Below the pieces are notes generated by a model that had not been told where the DNA came from, ran no database searches, and saw only the letters and a program-made list of their open reading frames with translations. A stretch of DNA of 9,510 nucleotides from Spirochaetales bacterium. GTDB taxonomy: Bacteria > Spirochaetota > Spirochaetia > Treponematales > Rectinemataceae. Of this stretch, positions 1-4,499 are shown piece by piece; position 1 is the first letter of the stretch; every line of letters begins with the position of its first letter. The stretch is taken from assembly GCA_015657395.1 (NCBI GenBank), contig JADLKI010000017.1:8587-18096 (forward strand), given 5' to 3'. The translations under genes were made by a program, and so were the position numbers.

Positions 1-111
1 ATGCTCGTCGGAAAGAATCAGAACGACTTCCCGACGGATGCCGAAGTATTTGTCGCTTACCTCAAGCACCTTGGCACTGTGACGAACGAGAACATGGTGT
101 TTACGAAGTAG
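1..111 (+). CDS. C-terminal end of an unrecognised protein (partial)
   Basis: The frame is open from the first base of the window to a TAG at 109-111 and encodes 36 residues ending in NENMVFTK. The window starts on an ATG, but this is probably a coincidence of the cut and the gene likely begins upstream. No family could be recognised from so short a tail. Support for a real gene comes from the strong plus-strand terminator that follows about 50 bases after the stop. It converges with the zinc-ribbon/TetR unit on the other strand. Confidence 0.45.
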   Translation: MLVGKNQNDFPTDAEVFVAYLKHLGTVTNENMVFTK

Positions 112-162
112 TGGACGGCCTCCCTCGTGCCGATGTGCATGAGGGCAGTGAAACTGTTGGAG

Positions 163-197
163 AAGGCAGGCAGCGGATTTGGCTGCCTGCCTTTTTT
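163..197 (+). terminator. Strong intrinsic (Rho-independent) terminator
   Basis: A perfect 12-bp stem (163-174 pairs with 182-193) with a 7-base loop is GC-rich in its core and is followed by a run of T (192-197). It would end transcription of the plus-strand gene that stops at 111. The same hairpin begins about seven bases past the stop of the minus-strand zinc-ribbon gene. It may also help end that transcript, although the T-tract on that side (reading TTCTCC) is poor. Confidence 0.92.
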
Positions 198-199
198 AT

Positions 200-469
200 T
201 CAGTCACCCGAGGGGGTATCCATAGTCTTCTGTATTCCCTGCCACGCGGGTAGTTGTGCCAAAGTGCGGATGGCGGCGGCATGGGCGGCCTGTCTGTCCA
301 GCCCCTGTGTCCTTATGAGAAAATCGGTGGTCCCCTCCAGCTTTTCCGGATAGGACTGCATGGAGCCGTCAGGCCTTGCGCAGTAGATGCAGTAATCTTT
401 GCTTTCATCGCCCAGCGGATAATCGGCGGGCTTGGTCATGGGCATTCCACAGGCAATGCACAGTTTCAT
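200..469 (-). CDS. Small zinc-ribbon domain protein
   Basis: The product is 89 residues. The N-terminus has the CIACGMPM motif (C4, C7) and a second pair CIYC (C27, C30), the spacing expected for a four-cysteine zinc ribbon of the putative zinc-ribbon family (Pfam Zn_ribbon_2 type, where CxxCGMPm is the hallmark). The rest (about residues 40-85) is predicted helical with no motif that I recognise. The ATG at 469 is supported by an AGGAGG ribosome-binding site (479-484) nine bases upstream. The gene lies 72 bases downstream of the TetR gene on the same strand with no terminator between them, so the two are probably co-transcribed. The biochemical role is unknown. Family members occur as stand-alone proteins or fused to regulator effector domains, so a partner role in regulation is possible but is inference. 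Confidence 0.85.
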   Translation of the reverse strand: MKLCIACGMPMTKPADYPLGDESKDYCIYCARPDGSMQSYPEKLEGTTDFLIRTQGLDRQAAHAAAIRTLAQLPAWQGIQKTMDTPSGD

Positions 470-541
470 AGCAGGTTTCCTCCTCTCATTTGATTACCTT
501 CTTTCATATATATCGACACCCATTCAGCGGCTTTCTGTCGC

Positions 542-1144
542 TCATTTTTCGGCCCTTCCTCCTTTTAACAGTTTCAGATAGCTGTCAACAAGAATATCCT
601 GATAGCGGCCGATGACATTCCCTTCCGGCGCAAATAGATCTCCGTTTTGGAGATAATAGTGCACCAGCCCCATCCACATGTTGAACAGCATATGCAGGAG
701 GATGCCTGATCTGTCGTTGTGTCCGAATTCTCTCTCATAGACAAGGCTGAAATGAAATGAAACAGCGGATTGGATCGATATCCAGCTGTCTCTCGCACCG
801 GGCGGCAACAGCCTGTTTTCAATGACCAGCCGCGTATAAAATGGCTCGAACTCCATGATCCCGCCGAGGTGCGCATGCAGCAGGTCCGACAGAGAGCCGC
901 TGGACTGCGCAAGGACATGGGTGCGCATGGCAATTTTTTGCCCGTAAAGGGCGACCACTTCCTCGATCATCGCTTCCAGTGACCTAAAGTGGACAAATAT
1001 CGTTCCGTGAGAGACCCCGGCGGCCTGAGCGATGTCCGACACTCGGGTGTTCATGATGCCTTTTTTCGAGAACACCTCATATGCGGTTTTCAGAAGGAGC
1101 TCCTTTGTCTGCTCCTTTTGGAGCTCACGGACAGTTTTTTTCAT
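542..1144 (-). CDS. TetR/AcrR-family transcriptional repressor
   Basis: The product is 200 residues, the usual length for the family. The N-terminal DNA-binding domain (about residues 10-57) has the typical pattern: a helix with AYEVFSKKG, then the helix-turn-helix around residues 33-52 (RVSDIAQAAGVSHGTIFVHF). The C-terminal ligand domain (about 60-195) is helical and family-specific, so the inducer cannot be predicted. The ATG at 1144 gives the conventional basic N-terminus (MKKTVRELQKEQ), although the ribosome-binding site is weak (GAAG about 10 bases upstream). The gene heads a short unit with the zinc-ribbon gene. Its own promoter carries palindromes at the -10 and start region, so autorepression is likely. 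No efflux or enzyme target gene lies next to it in the window. Confidence 0.93.
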   Translation of the reverse strand: MKKTVRELQKEQTKELLLKTAYEVFSKKGIMNTRVSDIAQAAGVSHGTIFVHFRSLEAMIEEVVALYGQKIAMRTHVLAQSSGSLSDLLHAHLGGIMEFEPFYTRLVIENRLLPPGARDSWISIQSAVSFHFSLVYEREFGHNDRSGILLHMLFNMWMGLVHYYLQNGDLFAPEGNVIGRYQDILVDSYLKLLKGGRAEK

Positions 1145-1182
1145 ATAATGACTTCAAGTTCACTGACTTTATAGTCATTATA
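1144..1182 (-). promoter_or_regulatory. Nested inverted repeats, probable TetR operator
   Basis: The inner palindrome TGACT-TTAT-AGTCA (1164-1177) overlaps the last base of the -10 box and covers the expected transcription start. A third TGACT lies at 1149-1153. An outer perfect 10-bp inverted repeat (1144-1153 with 1173-1182) spans the promoter start and the tetR start codon. The half-site repeats fit binding by one or two TetR dimers and would block both RNA polymerase and the leader. Which arrangement is the true operator is inferred, not shown. Confidence 0.7.
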
Positions 1183-1205
1183 AATGCACTGTAGTTTCTT
1201 GTCAA
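1177..1205 (-). promoter_or_regulatory. Consensus sigma-70 promoter for tetR-zinc ribbon
   Basis: On the minus strand there is a perfect TTGACA (-35, 1205-1200), a 17-bp spacer and a perfect TATAAT (-10, 1182-1177). Transcription should start near 1170, leaving a leader of about 26 bases before the tetR ATG. Such an unrestrained promoter fits a gene held down by its own product. Confidence 0.88.
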
Positions 1206-1215
1206 GCGGTTTTCG

Positions 1216-1237
1216 TGGCCTGGAACCCCGCAGGCCA
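1216..1237. repeat. Perfect 7-bp hairpin upstream of the tetR promoter
   Basis: TGGCCTG (1216-1222) and CAGGCCA (1231-1237) form a perfect stem around an 8-base loop. It lies between the GC-rich element after fic and the -35 box of tetR. No T-run follows on either strand, so it is not a classical terminator, though it could weaken read-through from fic into the tetR unit. Confidence 0.5.
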
Positions 1238-1240
1238 AAG

Positions 1241-1286
1241 GCCGAAGGGCCCGACCTGATGGGCGCGCGACTGTGGATCTTATGCC
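1241..1286 (-). repeat. GC-rich cassette-end-like element after fic
   Basis: This is a short GC-rich stretch directly after the fic stop codon. On the plus strand it begins with GCCGAAG (1241-1247) and ends with CTTATGCC (1279-1286). The same two words in the same order bound the element on the other side of fic (2299-2305 and 2327-2334), and similar sequence (gggcccgacctgat versus gggccgcctaac) lies between them. This copy is about 10 bases longer. fic is therefore flanked by related direct repeats. Confidence 0.5.
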
Positions 1287-2243
1287 CTATTTCGGGCCTC
1301 TGATATTCTTCGTATATTCCTCTATTGCTTCCCGAGTGGTCATCCAGTTTCTCTGAAACTTTACTGCCGGCAATTTGCCTTGCCGTGCCAGTAATGATAG
1401 ATACTCAAGGGAATAATCACAGTATTGTGTTGCTTCTTTCAGACTGATATATCCTTGATGTGTTTTTTTGTTTGTTGCCGGTTCTATACTGTTCAGATAA
1501 ATAATAAGCGAGCGTTCTATGGCTCTGCCGATAAAATTTACAAACTCCTGGGGCTTATCCAAATCCGCCTGTTTTAAGACCCTATAGTATTTTTTTCTGT
1601 CGATATTCAAAATCACCGCAGGAGGATAGCCGTTTTTCATAAGCACCAGATTCATCAAGAGTCGGGATGTCCTTCCATTCCCGTCGATAAAAGGATGAAT
1701 ACATACGAATTTATAGTGCACATATGCGGCAAGTTCAGGAATTGGCATGATATGTTTATTTTCATAATACCATGCTAAGAATTCCTGTATTAATCCCGGA
1801 ATTTTTACAGGGGCAGGTGGAATATGTACGGCACCCAAGATCCTTACATTGGTGATGCGATATGCGCCAGCGCCGGCATCGTCGATGTTCTTTAAAATAA
1901 GTCTATGAAGATCCTTTATAAATTTCTCGTCGAGGTCCTTTTTCCTTGCAACAAATTGCTCTACTAATTCTATGCCAGCTTTATGGTTTATTGCCTCGAA
2001 ATGTTCTTTAAGAGATTTGTTTCCTATGGTGAGCCCACGATTTAAAACTAATTCGGTCTCTTGAAGAGACAGGGTATTTCCTTCGATAGCGTTGCTGTTG
2101 TATGTCCATTCTACGATGAATTGTTCGCGTAATTTTTCTACAATACTTGAGGGGAGAGGTCGATATCGATCGAGTTCTCTTTTTTTGCCCTCGATGCTAT
2201 CGAGAAGCTTAGCGTTCATAGAAGGTAGCATATCGGATTGCAT
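1287..2243 (-). CDS. fic: Fic-family AMP-transferase with C-terminal DNA-binding domain
   Basis: The product is 318 residues. The catalytic Fic motif is complete at residues 183-194 (HPFIDGNGRTSR), with the catalytic H183 and phosphate-binding residues intact, so the protein should transfer AMP (or a related nucleotide moiety) to a hydroxyl of a target protein. An N-terminal inhibitory motif S50-N-A-I-E54-G-N (SxxxEGN) marks a class II Fic, in which the inhibitory helix is in the same chain. Residues about 264-315 (GYISLKEATQYCDYSLEYLSLLARQG) resemble an excisionase/MerR-like helix-turn-helix, so self-regulation or DNA-linked activity is plausible. The start is uncertain: the ATG at 2243 has no ribosome-binding site and in-frame ATGs follow at residues 5 and 9. 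No separate antitoxin gene is adjacent, as expected for class II. The target is unknown. The gene sits between two related GC-rich repeats inside a run of toxin modules. Confidence 0.94.
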   Translation of the reverse strand: MQSDMLPSMNAKLLDSIEGKKRELDRYRPLPSSIVEKLREQFIVEWTYNSNAIEGNTLSLQETELVLNRGLTIGNKSLKEHFEAINHKAGIELVEQFVARKKDLDEKFIKDLHRLILKNIDDAGAGAYRITNVRILGAVHIPPAPVKIPGLIQEFLAWYYENKHIMPIPELAAYVHYKFVCIHPFIDGNGRTSRLLMNLVLMKNGYPPAVILNIDRKKYYRVLKQADLDKPQEFVNFIGRAIERSLIIYLNSIEPATNKKTHQGYISLKEATQYCDYSLEYLSLLARQGKLPAVKFQRNWMTTREAIEEYTKNIRGPK

Positions 2244-2250
2244 GAATAAT

Positions 2251-2279
2251 ATTCTAACCGATAATCGCTGAACCTACAA
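2251..2279 (-). promoter_or_regulatory. Candidate fic promoter giving a near-leaderless mRNA
   Basis: The minus strand has TTGTAG (2279-2274), a 17-bp spacer and TAGAAT (2256-2251). Only seven bases separate the -10 box from the ATG at 2243, so the transcript would start at or beside the start codon, in keeping with the missing ribosome-binding site. The -35 match is modest. If translation starts at residue 5 or 9 instead, a short leader would exist. Confidence 0.4.
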
Positions 2280-2298
2280 TATCATCTCTCTATTTTGC

Positions 2299-2351
2299 GC
2301 CGAAGAGGGCCGCCTAACGTGCGTGGCTTATGCCGGAGCAAAACGCTAGGC
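2299..2351 (-). repeat. GC-rich element with attC-like fold after relE
   Basis: The element begins 10 bases after the toxin stop codon. On the plus strand GCCTAACG (2312-2319) is complementary, with one mismatch, to CGCTAGGC (2344-2351). Inside are TGC (2320-2322) with GCA (2338-2340) and GGC (2325-2327) with GCC (2332-2334), separated by unpaired bases. This is the imperfect hairpin with extrahelical bases seen in integron attC sites, and GCCTAAC fits the RYYYAAC box. On the minus strand the 3' end reads GTTAGGC, the canonical core, in the correct place and orientation to close a cassette holding the antitoxin and toxin. At 40 bases the folded part is shorter than usual attC sites. The flanking word GCCGAAG (2299-2305) recurs after fic. 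Confidence 0.45.
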
Positions 2352-2361
2352 ACAAAACTTT

Positions 2362-2682
2362 TTAAAGCTCTTTTTTCAATAGCGTCATCCAATCTCTTCT
2401 TGCATATACTATTCTGATTATTGTGACACTCTTATCTTCTTTATCCGCACTATATAACACTAGATAATTCTTTACCAATAAATACCGAATACCTTTTTTA
2501 CCGAGATACTCATCTCGAACAACGGAATACATGAACGGGGTGTCTGCAAGAACGTGTATTTGTTGTTCCAGTTCATTGAGGAGAGCTTTTGCAGCCGAAG
2601 GCGATTGAAGGACATCAGAAATATAGTGTAATGTGGCCAGGAGGTCCTCTTCTGCAGGTGTCGTGAAAGAGATAGTGTACAT
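2362..2682 (-). CDS. RelE/ParE-superfamily toxin
   Basis: The product is 106 residues with the compact RelE/ParE layout: an N-terminal strand YTISFTTPAEEDL, a helical pair (about 10-48), then strands and the characteristic end IVYARRDWMTLL (about 91-102). ParE members poison DNA gyrase, while RelE members cleave mRNA on the ribosome. The sequence alone does not decide between them, although the RRDW ending is common in plasmid-stabilisation ParE-like proteins. The ATG at 2682 lies one base after the stop of the antitoxin gene, so translation is probably coupled. The frame is intact with no truncation. Confidence 0.88.
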   Translation of the reverse strand: MYTISFTTPAEEDLLATLHYISDVLQSPSAAKALLNELEQQIHVLADTPFMYSVVRDEYLGKKGIRYLLVKNYLVLYSADKEDKSVTIIRIVYARRDWMTLLKKEL

Positions 2683-2683
2683 A

Positions 2684-2947
2684 TTATAGATACATTTTTT
2701 GACGAATCTCTGCGATCACTTCTCCAGCAGGACGTACTTTTCCTGAGTCTTTAGCTTTCATGCCCTCATCTAGAAGCCTATAGAGTTCCAATTTCCCTGC
2801 GAGTAATTCATAGGTTTCAATGCTCATCACGGCAAGATCGCCCTGGCCATTTTTTGTAATGAATACCGGCTCAGTATATTTATGGCAGAACTCGGATATC
2901 TCGTTATAATTATTACGAAGGTCGGCGCTTGGACGAATTGTAGGCAT
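2684..2947 (-). CDS. Phd/YefM-family antitoxin
   Basis: The product is 87 residues. The N-terminal DNA-binding and dimerisation fold shows the family pattern: SADLRNNYNEISEF, then PVFITKNGQGDLAVMSIETYE (about residues 7-47). The C-terminal part (about 50-87) is charged and helical and would wrap and neutralise the toxin encoded next. The ATG at 2947 has an AGGAG ribosome-binding site (2954-2958) seven bases upstream. The gene precedes the RelE/ParE toxin, the usual order, which allows the antitoxin-toxin complex to repress the shared promoter. Confidence 0.9.
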   Translation of the reverse strand: MPTIRPSADLRNNYNEISEFCHKYTEPVFITKNGQGDLAVMSIETYELLAGKLELYRLLDEGMKAKDSGKVRPAGEVIAEIRQKMYL

Positions 2948-2958
2948 GGTTAACTCCT

Positions 2959-2995
2959 ATATCAATATTATATCGTTTTATTGATATGAAATCAA
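2959..2995 (-). promoter_or_regulatory. Promoter and operator of the phd-relE module
   Basis: On the minus strand a TTGATT -35 box (2995-2990), a 17-bp spacer and a perfect TATAAT (2972-2967) are visible. A perfect 9-bp inverted repeat, ATATCAATA (2959-2967) and TATTGATAT (2979-2987), brackets the -10 box. It is the natural candidate site for autorepression by the antitoxin-toxin complex. The leader is only about 13 bases and contains the AGGAG site. Confidence 0.75.
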
Positions 2996-3100
2996 GTAAT
3001 TATTGAATTCTTCAAAGTAGTAGTTATTTTTAAGCAATATAATTAGTTAGAGAATAAAACCAACCGGGGCTGTCCAGGATGTACCCCGCTCGAAAACGGA

Positions 3101-3127
3101 GCCCGCCGAATGCGCGTGTCGGATGCC
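3101..3127 (-). repeat. GC-rich element after vapC, related to the one after relE
   Basis: It starts three bases beyond the vapC stop. Aligned without gaps to 2308-2334, I count 20 of 27 identical positions, including the shared ends (CCGCC, GCGTG, ATGCC). The attC-like core is degenerate here (GCCGAAT instead of GCCTAAC). Further left, CGGGG (3065-3069) and CCCCG (3084-3088) can form a 5-bp stem with a 14-base loop, followed on the minus strand by a weak T-rich stretch. That could be a poor terminator for vapBC. Confidence 0.4.
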
Positions 3128-3129
3128 TT

Positions 3130-3525
3130 TTATATTGTATTTATATTGAAAAGTTTTATGCCTATGCTTTTCTTCATTATTTCGAAGTGTCTGTCAAAAC
3201 TAAACAGCGGTATATCATTTTGTAGTGCATTCTGTGCTATTATTAAATCTGGTACTCCTACACGGTTTAAACCATTTTTAAAATTTATTGTCTGCATCTC
3301 TATAATGCTTTCCCAATCAATATGTAACCTTGTCCTTTCTATTGATTGTAATAATCTCACCAAGGCCAACTCTTTCTTGTGATTCAGTGAAGGAATGAGT
3401 TCAGCCAGAATCAAATCATTGATACAGATCTGATTTGTATCTAATAATGAAAACAGCTGTCTGCCTTCTTCTGCTCCTTTAAAAAAGGCGATCCACACAG
3501 AAGAGTCGACTAATACTTTATTCAT
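3130..3525 (-). CDS. vapC: VapC-type PIN-domain ribonuclease toxin
   Basis: The product is 131 residues, a normal size for VapC. The PIN acidic residues that hold the metal are all present: D7 in VLVDSSVWI, E42 in LILAELI, D93 in VGVPDLIIAQNA and D111 in FSFDRHFE. Active VapC toxins cut specific RNAs, often tRNA or rRNA. The target here cannot be predicted. The ATG at 3525 overlaps the vapB stop by four bases (ATGA), a standard coupled arrangement. The gene is clearly AT-rich compared with the flanking ABC operon. Confidence 0.93.
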   Translation of the reverse strand: MNKVLVDSSVWIAFFKGAEEGRQLFSLLDTNQICINDLILAELIPSLNHKKELALVRLLQSIERTRLHIDWESIIEMQTINFKNGLNRVGVPDLIIAQNALQNDIPLFSFDRHFEIMKKSIGIKLFNINTI

Positions 3526-3713
3526 CGTTTCCTCATTGTATCGAGATCAATGTCGAGATCGACCTTTCCAAAATACTGCCGTATGCTTTTGATTTTTTCT
3601 TTCTGTATAAGATTTCGAAGGGCAGTCTTGATCAACTCGGTCTTTGTCTTACTGCGGGTTATCGTCATAGCCTCATTCACTAATTCATCAGGCAGCTCTA
3701 ACGTTGTGCGCAT
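3522..3713 (-). CDS. vapB: VapB-family antitoxin
   Basis: The product is 63 residues when started at the ATG at 3713 (MRTTLELPDELVNEAM). This start is preferred over an in-frame TTG at 3725 because a GAGG ribosome-binding site lies six bases upstream of the ATG and because the family typically begins MRTTL. The N-terminal half carries the ribbon-helix-helix-like DNA-binding region (T-L-E-L-P-D-E-L, then TKTELIKTALRNLI). The C-terminal tail (KVDLDIDLDTMRKR) is acidic then basic and would occupy the VapC groove. The stop overlaps the vapC start by four bases. Confidence 0.9.
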   Translation of the reverse strand: MRTTLELPDELVNEAMTITRSKTKTELIKTALRNLIQKEKIKSIRQYFGKVDLDIDLDTMRKR

Positions 3714-3724
3714 TGTATACCTCA

Positions 3725-3780
3725 ATATGCATATATAATACTACATTTAATATGCATTGTAAAGCCAATTTTATATGCAT
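3725..3780 (-). promoter_or_regulatory. vapBC promoter with three phased ATATGCAT sites
   Basis: The minus strand has TTTACA (3763-3758), a 17-bp spacer and TATTAT (3740-3735). The palindrome-containing word ATATGCAT occurs three times: at 3725-3732 (within a perfect 10-bp palindrome 3725-3734), at 3750-3757 between the -35 and -10 boxes, and at 3773-3780 upstream of the -35. Start-to-start spacing is 25 and 23 bases, a little over two helical turns. The layout fits cooperative binding of VapB or VapBC along one face of the DNA. Confidence 0.7.
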
Positions 3781-3783
3781 GAC

Positions 3784-3794
3784 GGCAGCCGAAC
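3784..3794 (-). repeat. Fragmentary cassette-end-like motif after mazF
   Basis: GGCAGCCGAAC differs at two of eleven positions from 2308-2318 (GGCCGCCTAAC), the core of the element after relE. It lies in the short GC-rich stretch after mazF, next to the upstream ATATGCAT site of vapBC. The match is short and could be chance. Confidence 0.2.
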
Positions 3795-3813
3795 CAAGCC
3801 GACACGATTGTTC

Positions 3814-3827
3814 ACGGTTTAAACCGT
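3814..3827. repeat. Perfect 14-bp palindrome after mazF
   Basis: ACGGTTTAAACCGT is a perfect palindrome three bases past the mazF stop codon. No T-run follows, and with no loop it would make a poor RNA hairpin, so a protein-binding site or recombination scar is as likely as a terminator. Its function is not known. Confidence 0.55.
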
Positions 3828-3829
3828 TC

Positions 3830-4171
3830 TCATTTCATGCCCAATACCAACTTTATTCCTTCTTCTGCTTCTTCGAGTGTCTGTTTTCCAATCTTTCCTA
3901 TGAACTCAATGAGCCTTCTCTTATCAATGGCTGAGAGTTGTGATACCACCAGGACCGAGTCTTTTGTTAACCCTGTTTCTTCCTGCCCTGCAAATACATT
4001 CCCCGGTGCTTCTGCCAAGGCTAAATTGGTTGTGAGGGGTATGATAATAACGGTATTAATTTTACTCTTGTTAAATGCATCATCCTGTACAACCAATATA
4101 GGGCGACGAAATCCTGGCTCGCTTCCAAAAGGGAGGCCGAGATCTGCCCACCACAGTTCACCACGCGTCAT
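3830..4171 (-). CDS. mazF: MazF/PemK-family endoribonuclease toxin
   Basis: The product is 113 residues and covers a complete MazF fold. The N-terminal strand RGELWWADLG and the loop GFRRPILVVQDDAFN (R22/R23 supply the catalytic arginine) are followed by TVIIIPLTTN (T47/T48, position of the conserved threonine) and DSVLVVSQLSAIDKRRL. MazF enzymes cut mRNA at short single-strand motifs. The specificity here is not predictable. The ATG at 4171 lies inside the end of the antitoxin gene (14-base overlap) with only a weak, distant AGGGA, so translation probably depends on coupling. Reading through, the next module is vapBC on the same strand. Confidence 0.93.
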   Translation of the reverse strand: MTRGELWWADLGLPFGSEPGFRRPILVVQDDAFNKSKINTVIIIPLTTNLALAEAPGNVFAGQEETGLTKDSVLVVSQLSAIDKRRLIEFIGKIGKQTLEEAEEGIKLVLGMK

Positions 4172-4409
4172 TTTGGGTGAGTTCCCTTATACTCTCTATA
4201 CTTGCATTTTCGGTATTCGTCAGATCAGAACCGAGGGTTGTTTGTGAATAGACTTTGTTCAGGCTCTCTGTGACATGTTCTTTTCTGTGGCGGGTGATGA
4301 ATTCCTGAAGAGCTCTCGCAAAGAGCTGGCTCCGGGGGATGCCCAGGGATTTTGCAGTTTTTTCTGCGTCTTTATAGAGACGATCTGGAAGAGAGATTGC
4401 TGTTTTCAT
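4158..4409 (-). CDS. Ribbon-helix-helix antitoxin (ChpI/MazE-like)
   Basis: The product is 83 residues. Residues 2-8 (KTAISLP) form the DNA-contacting strand, and 9-21 and 25-39 (DRLYKDAEKTAKSLG, RSQLFARALQEFITR) are the two helices of a CopG-type ribbon-helix-helix. This is the class paired with MazF in ChpI/ChpK-like systems, rather than the AbrB-fold MazE of Escherichia coli. The C-terminal part (about 45-83) would bind the toxin. The ATG at 4409 is the only good start, yet no ribosome-binding site precedes it. The promoter -10 box ends six bases upstream, so the message is probably leaderless. Confidence 0.88.
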   Translation of the reverse strand: MKTAISLPDRLYKDAEKTAKSLGIPRSQLFARALQEFITRHRKEHVTESLNKVYSQTTLGSDLTNTENASIESIRELTQNDAW

Positions 4410-4414
4410 AATAT

Positions 4415-4444
4415 TAGTATAACTATAGTATAACTAATTGTCAA
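4415..4444 (-). promoter_or_regulatory. Promoter with tandem 11-bp operator of the antitoxin-mazF module
   Basis: On the minus strand a perfect TTGACA (4444-4439), a 17-bp spacer and TATACT (4421-4416) form a strong promoter. Two perfect, adjacent copies of TAGTATAACTA (plus strand, 4415-4425 and 4426-4436) fill the spacer and the -10 box. The 11-bp period is one DNA turn, suited to side-by-side ribbon-helix-helix dimers. Transcription should start at about 4409-4410, the first base of the antitoxin ATG or next to it. Confidence 0.82.
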
Positions 4445-4499
4445 GAATATCTACTGTTCAGCCTACGATTTGAGCAGAGGAGCCGTGCGTTTCCCGGCA

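Noticed and set aside
1141..1182. Inverted repeats here as an intrinsic terminator
   Set aside because: They are AT-rich, sit on a consensus promoter and have no following T-run in a useful position, so an operator reading fits better.
3714..3725. VapB start at an upstream TTG
   Set aside because: The ATG at 3713 has a GAGG site at good spacing, matches the family start MRTTL, and leaves the operator palindrome at 3725 outside the gene.
3837..4247. 136-codon plus-strand open frame over mazF
   Set aside because: It lies antisense to an intact MazF-antitoxin pair, has no ribosome-binding site that I can see and no recognisable domain.
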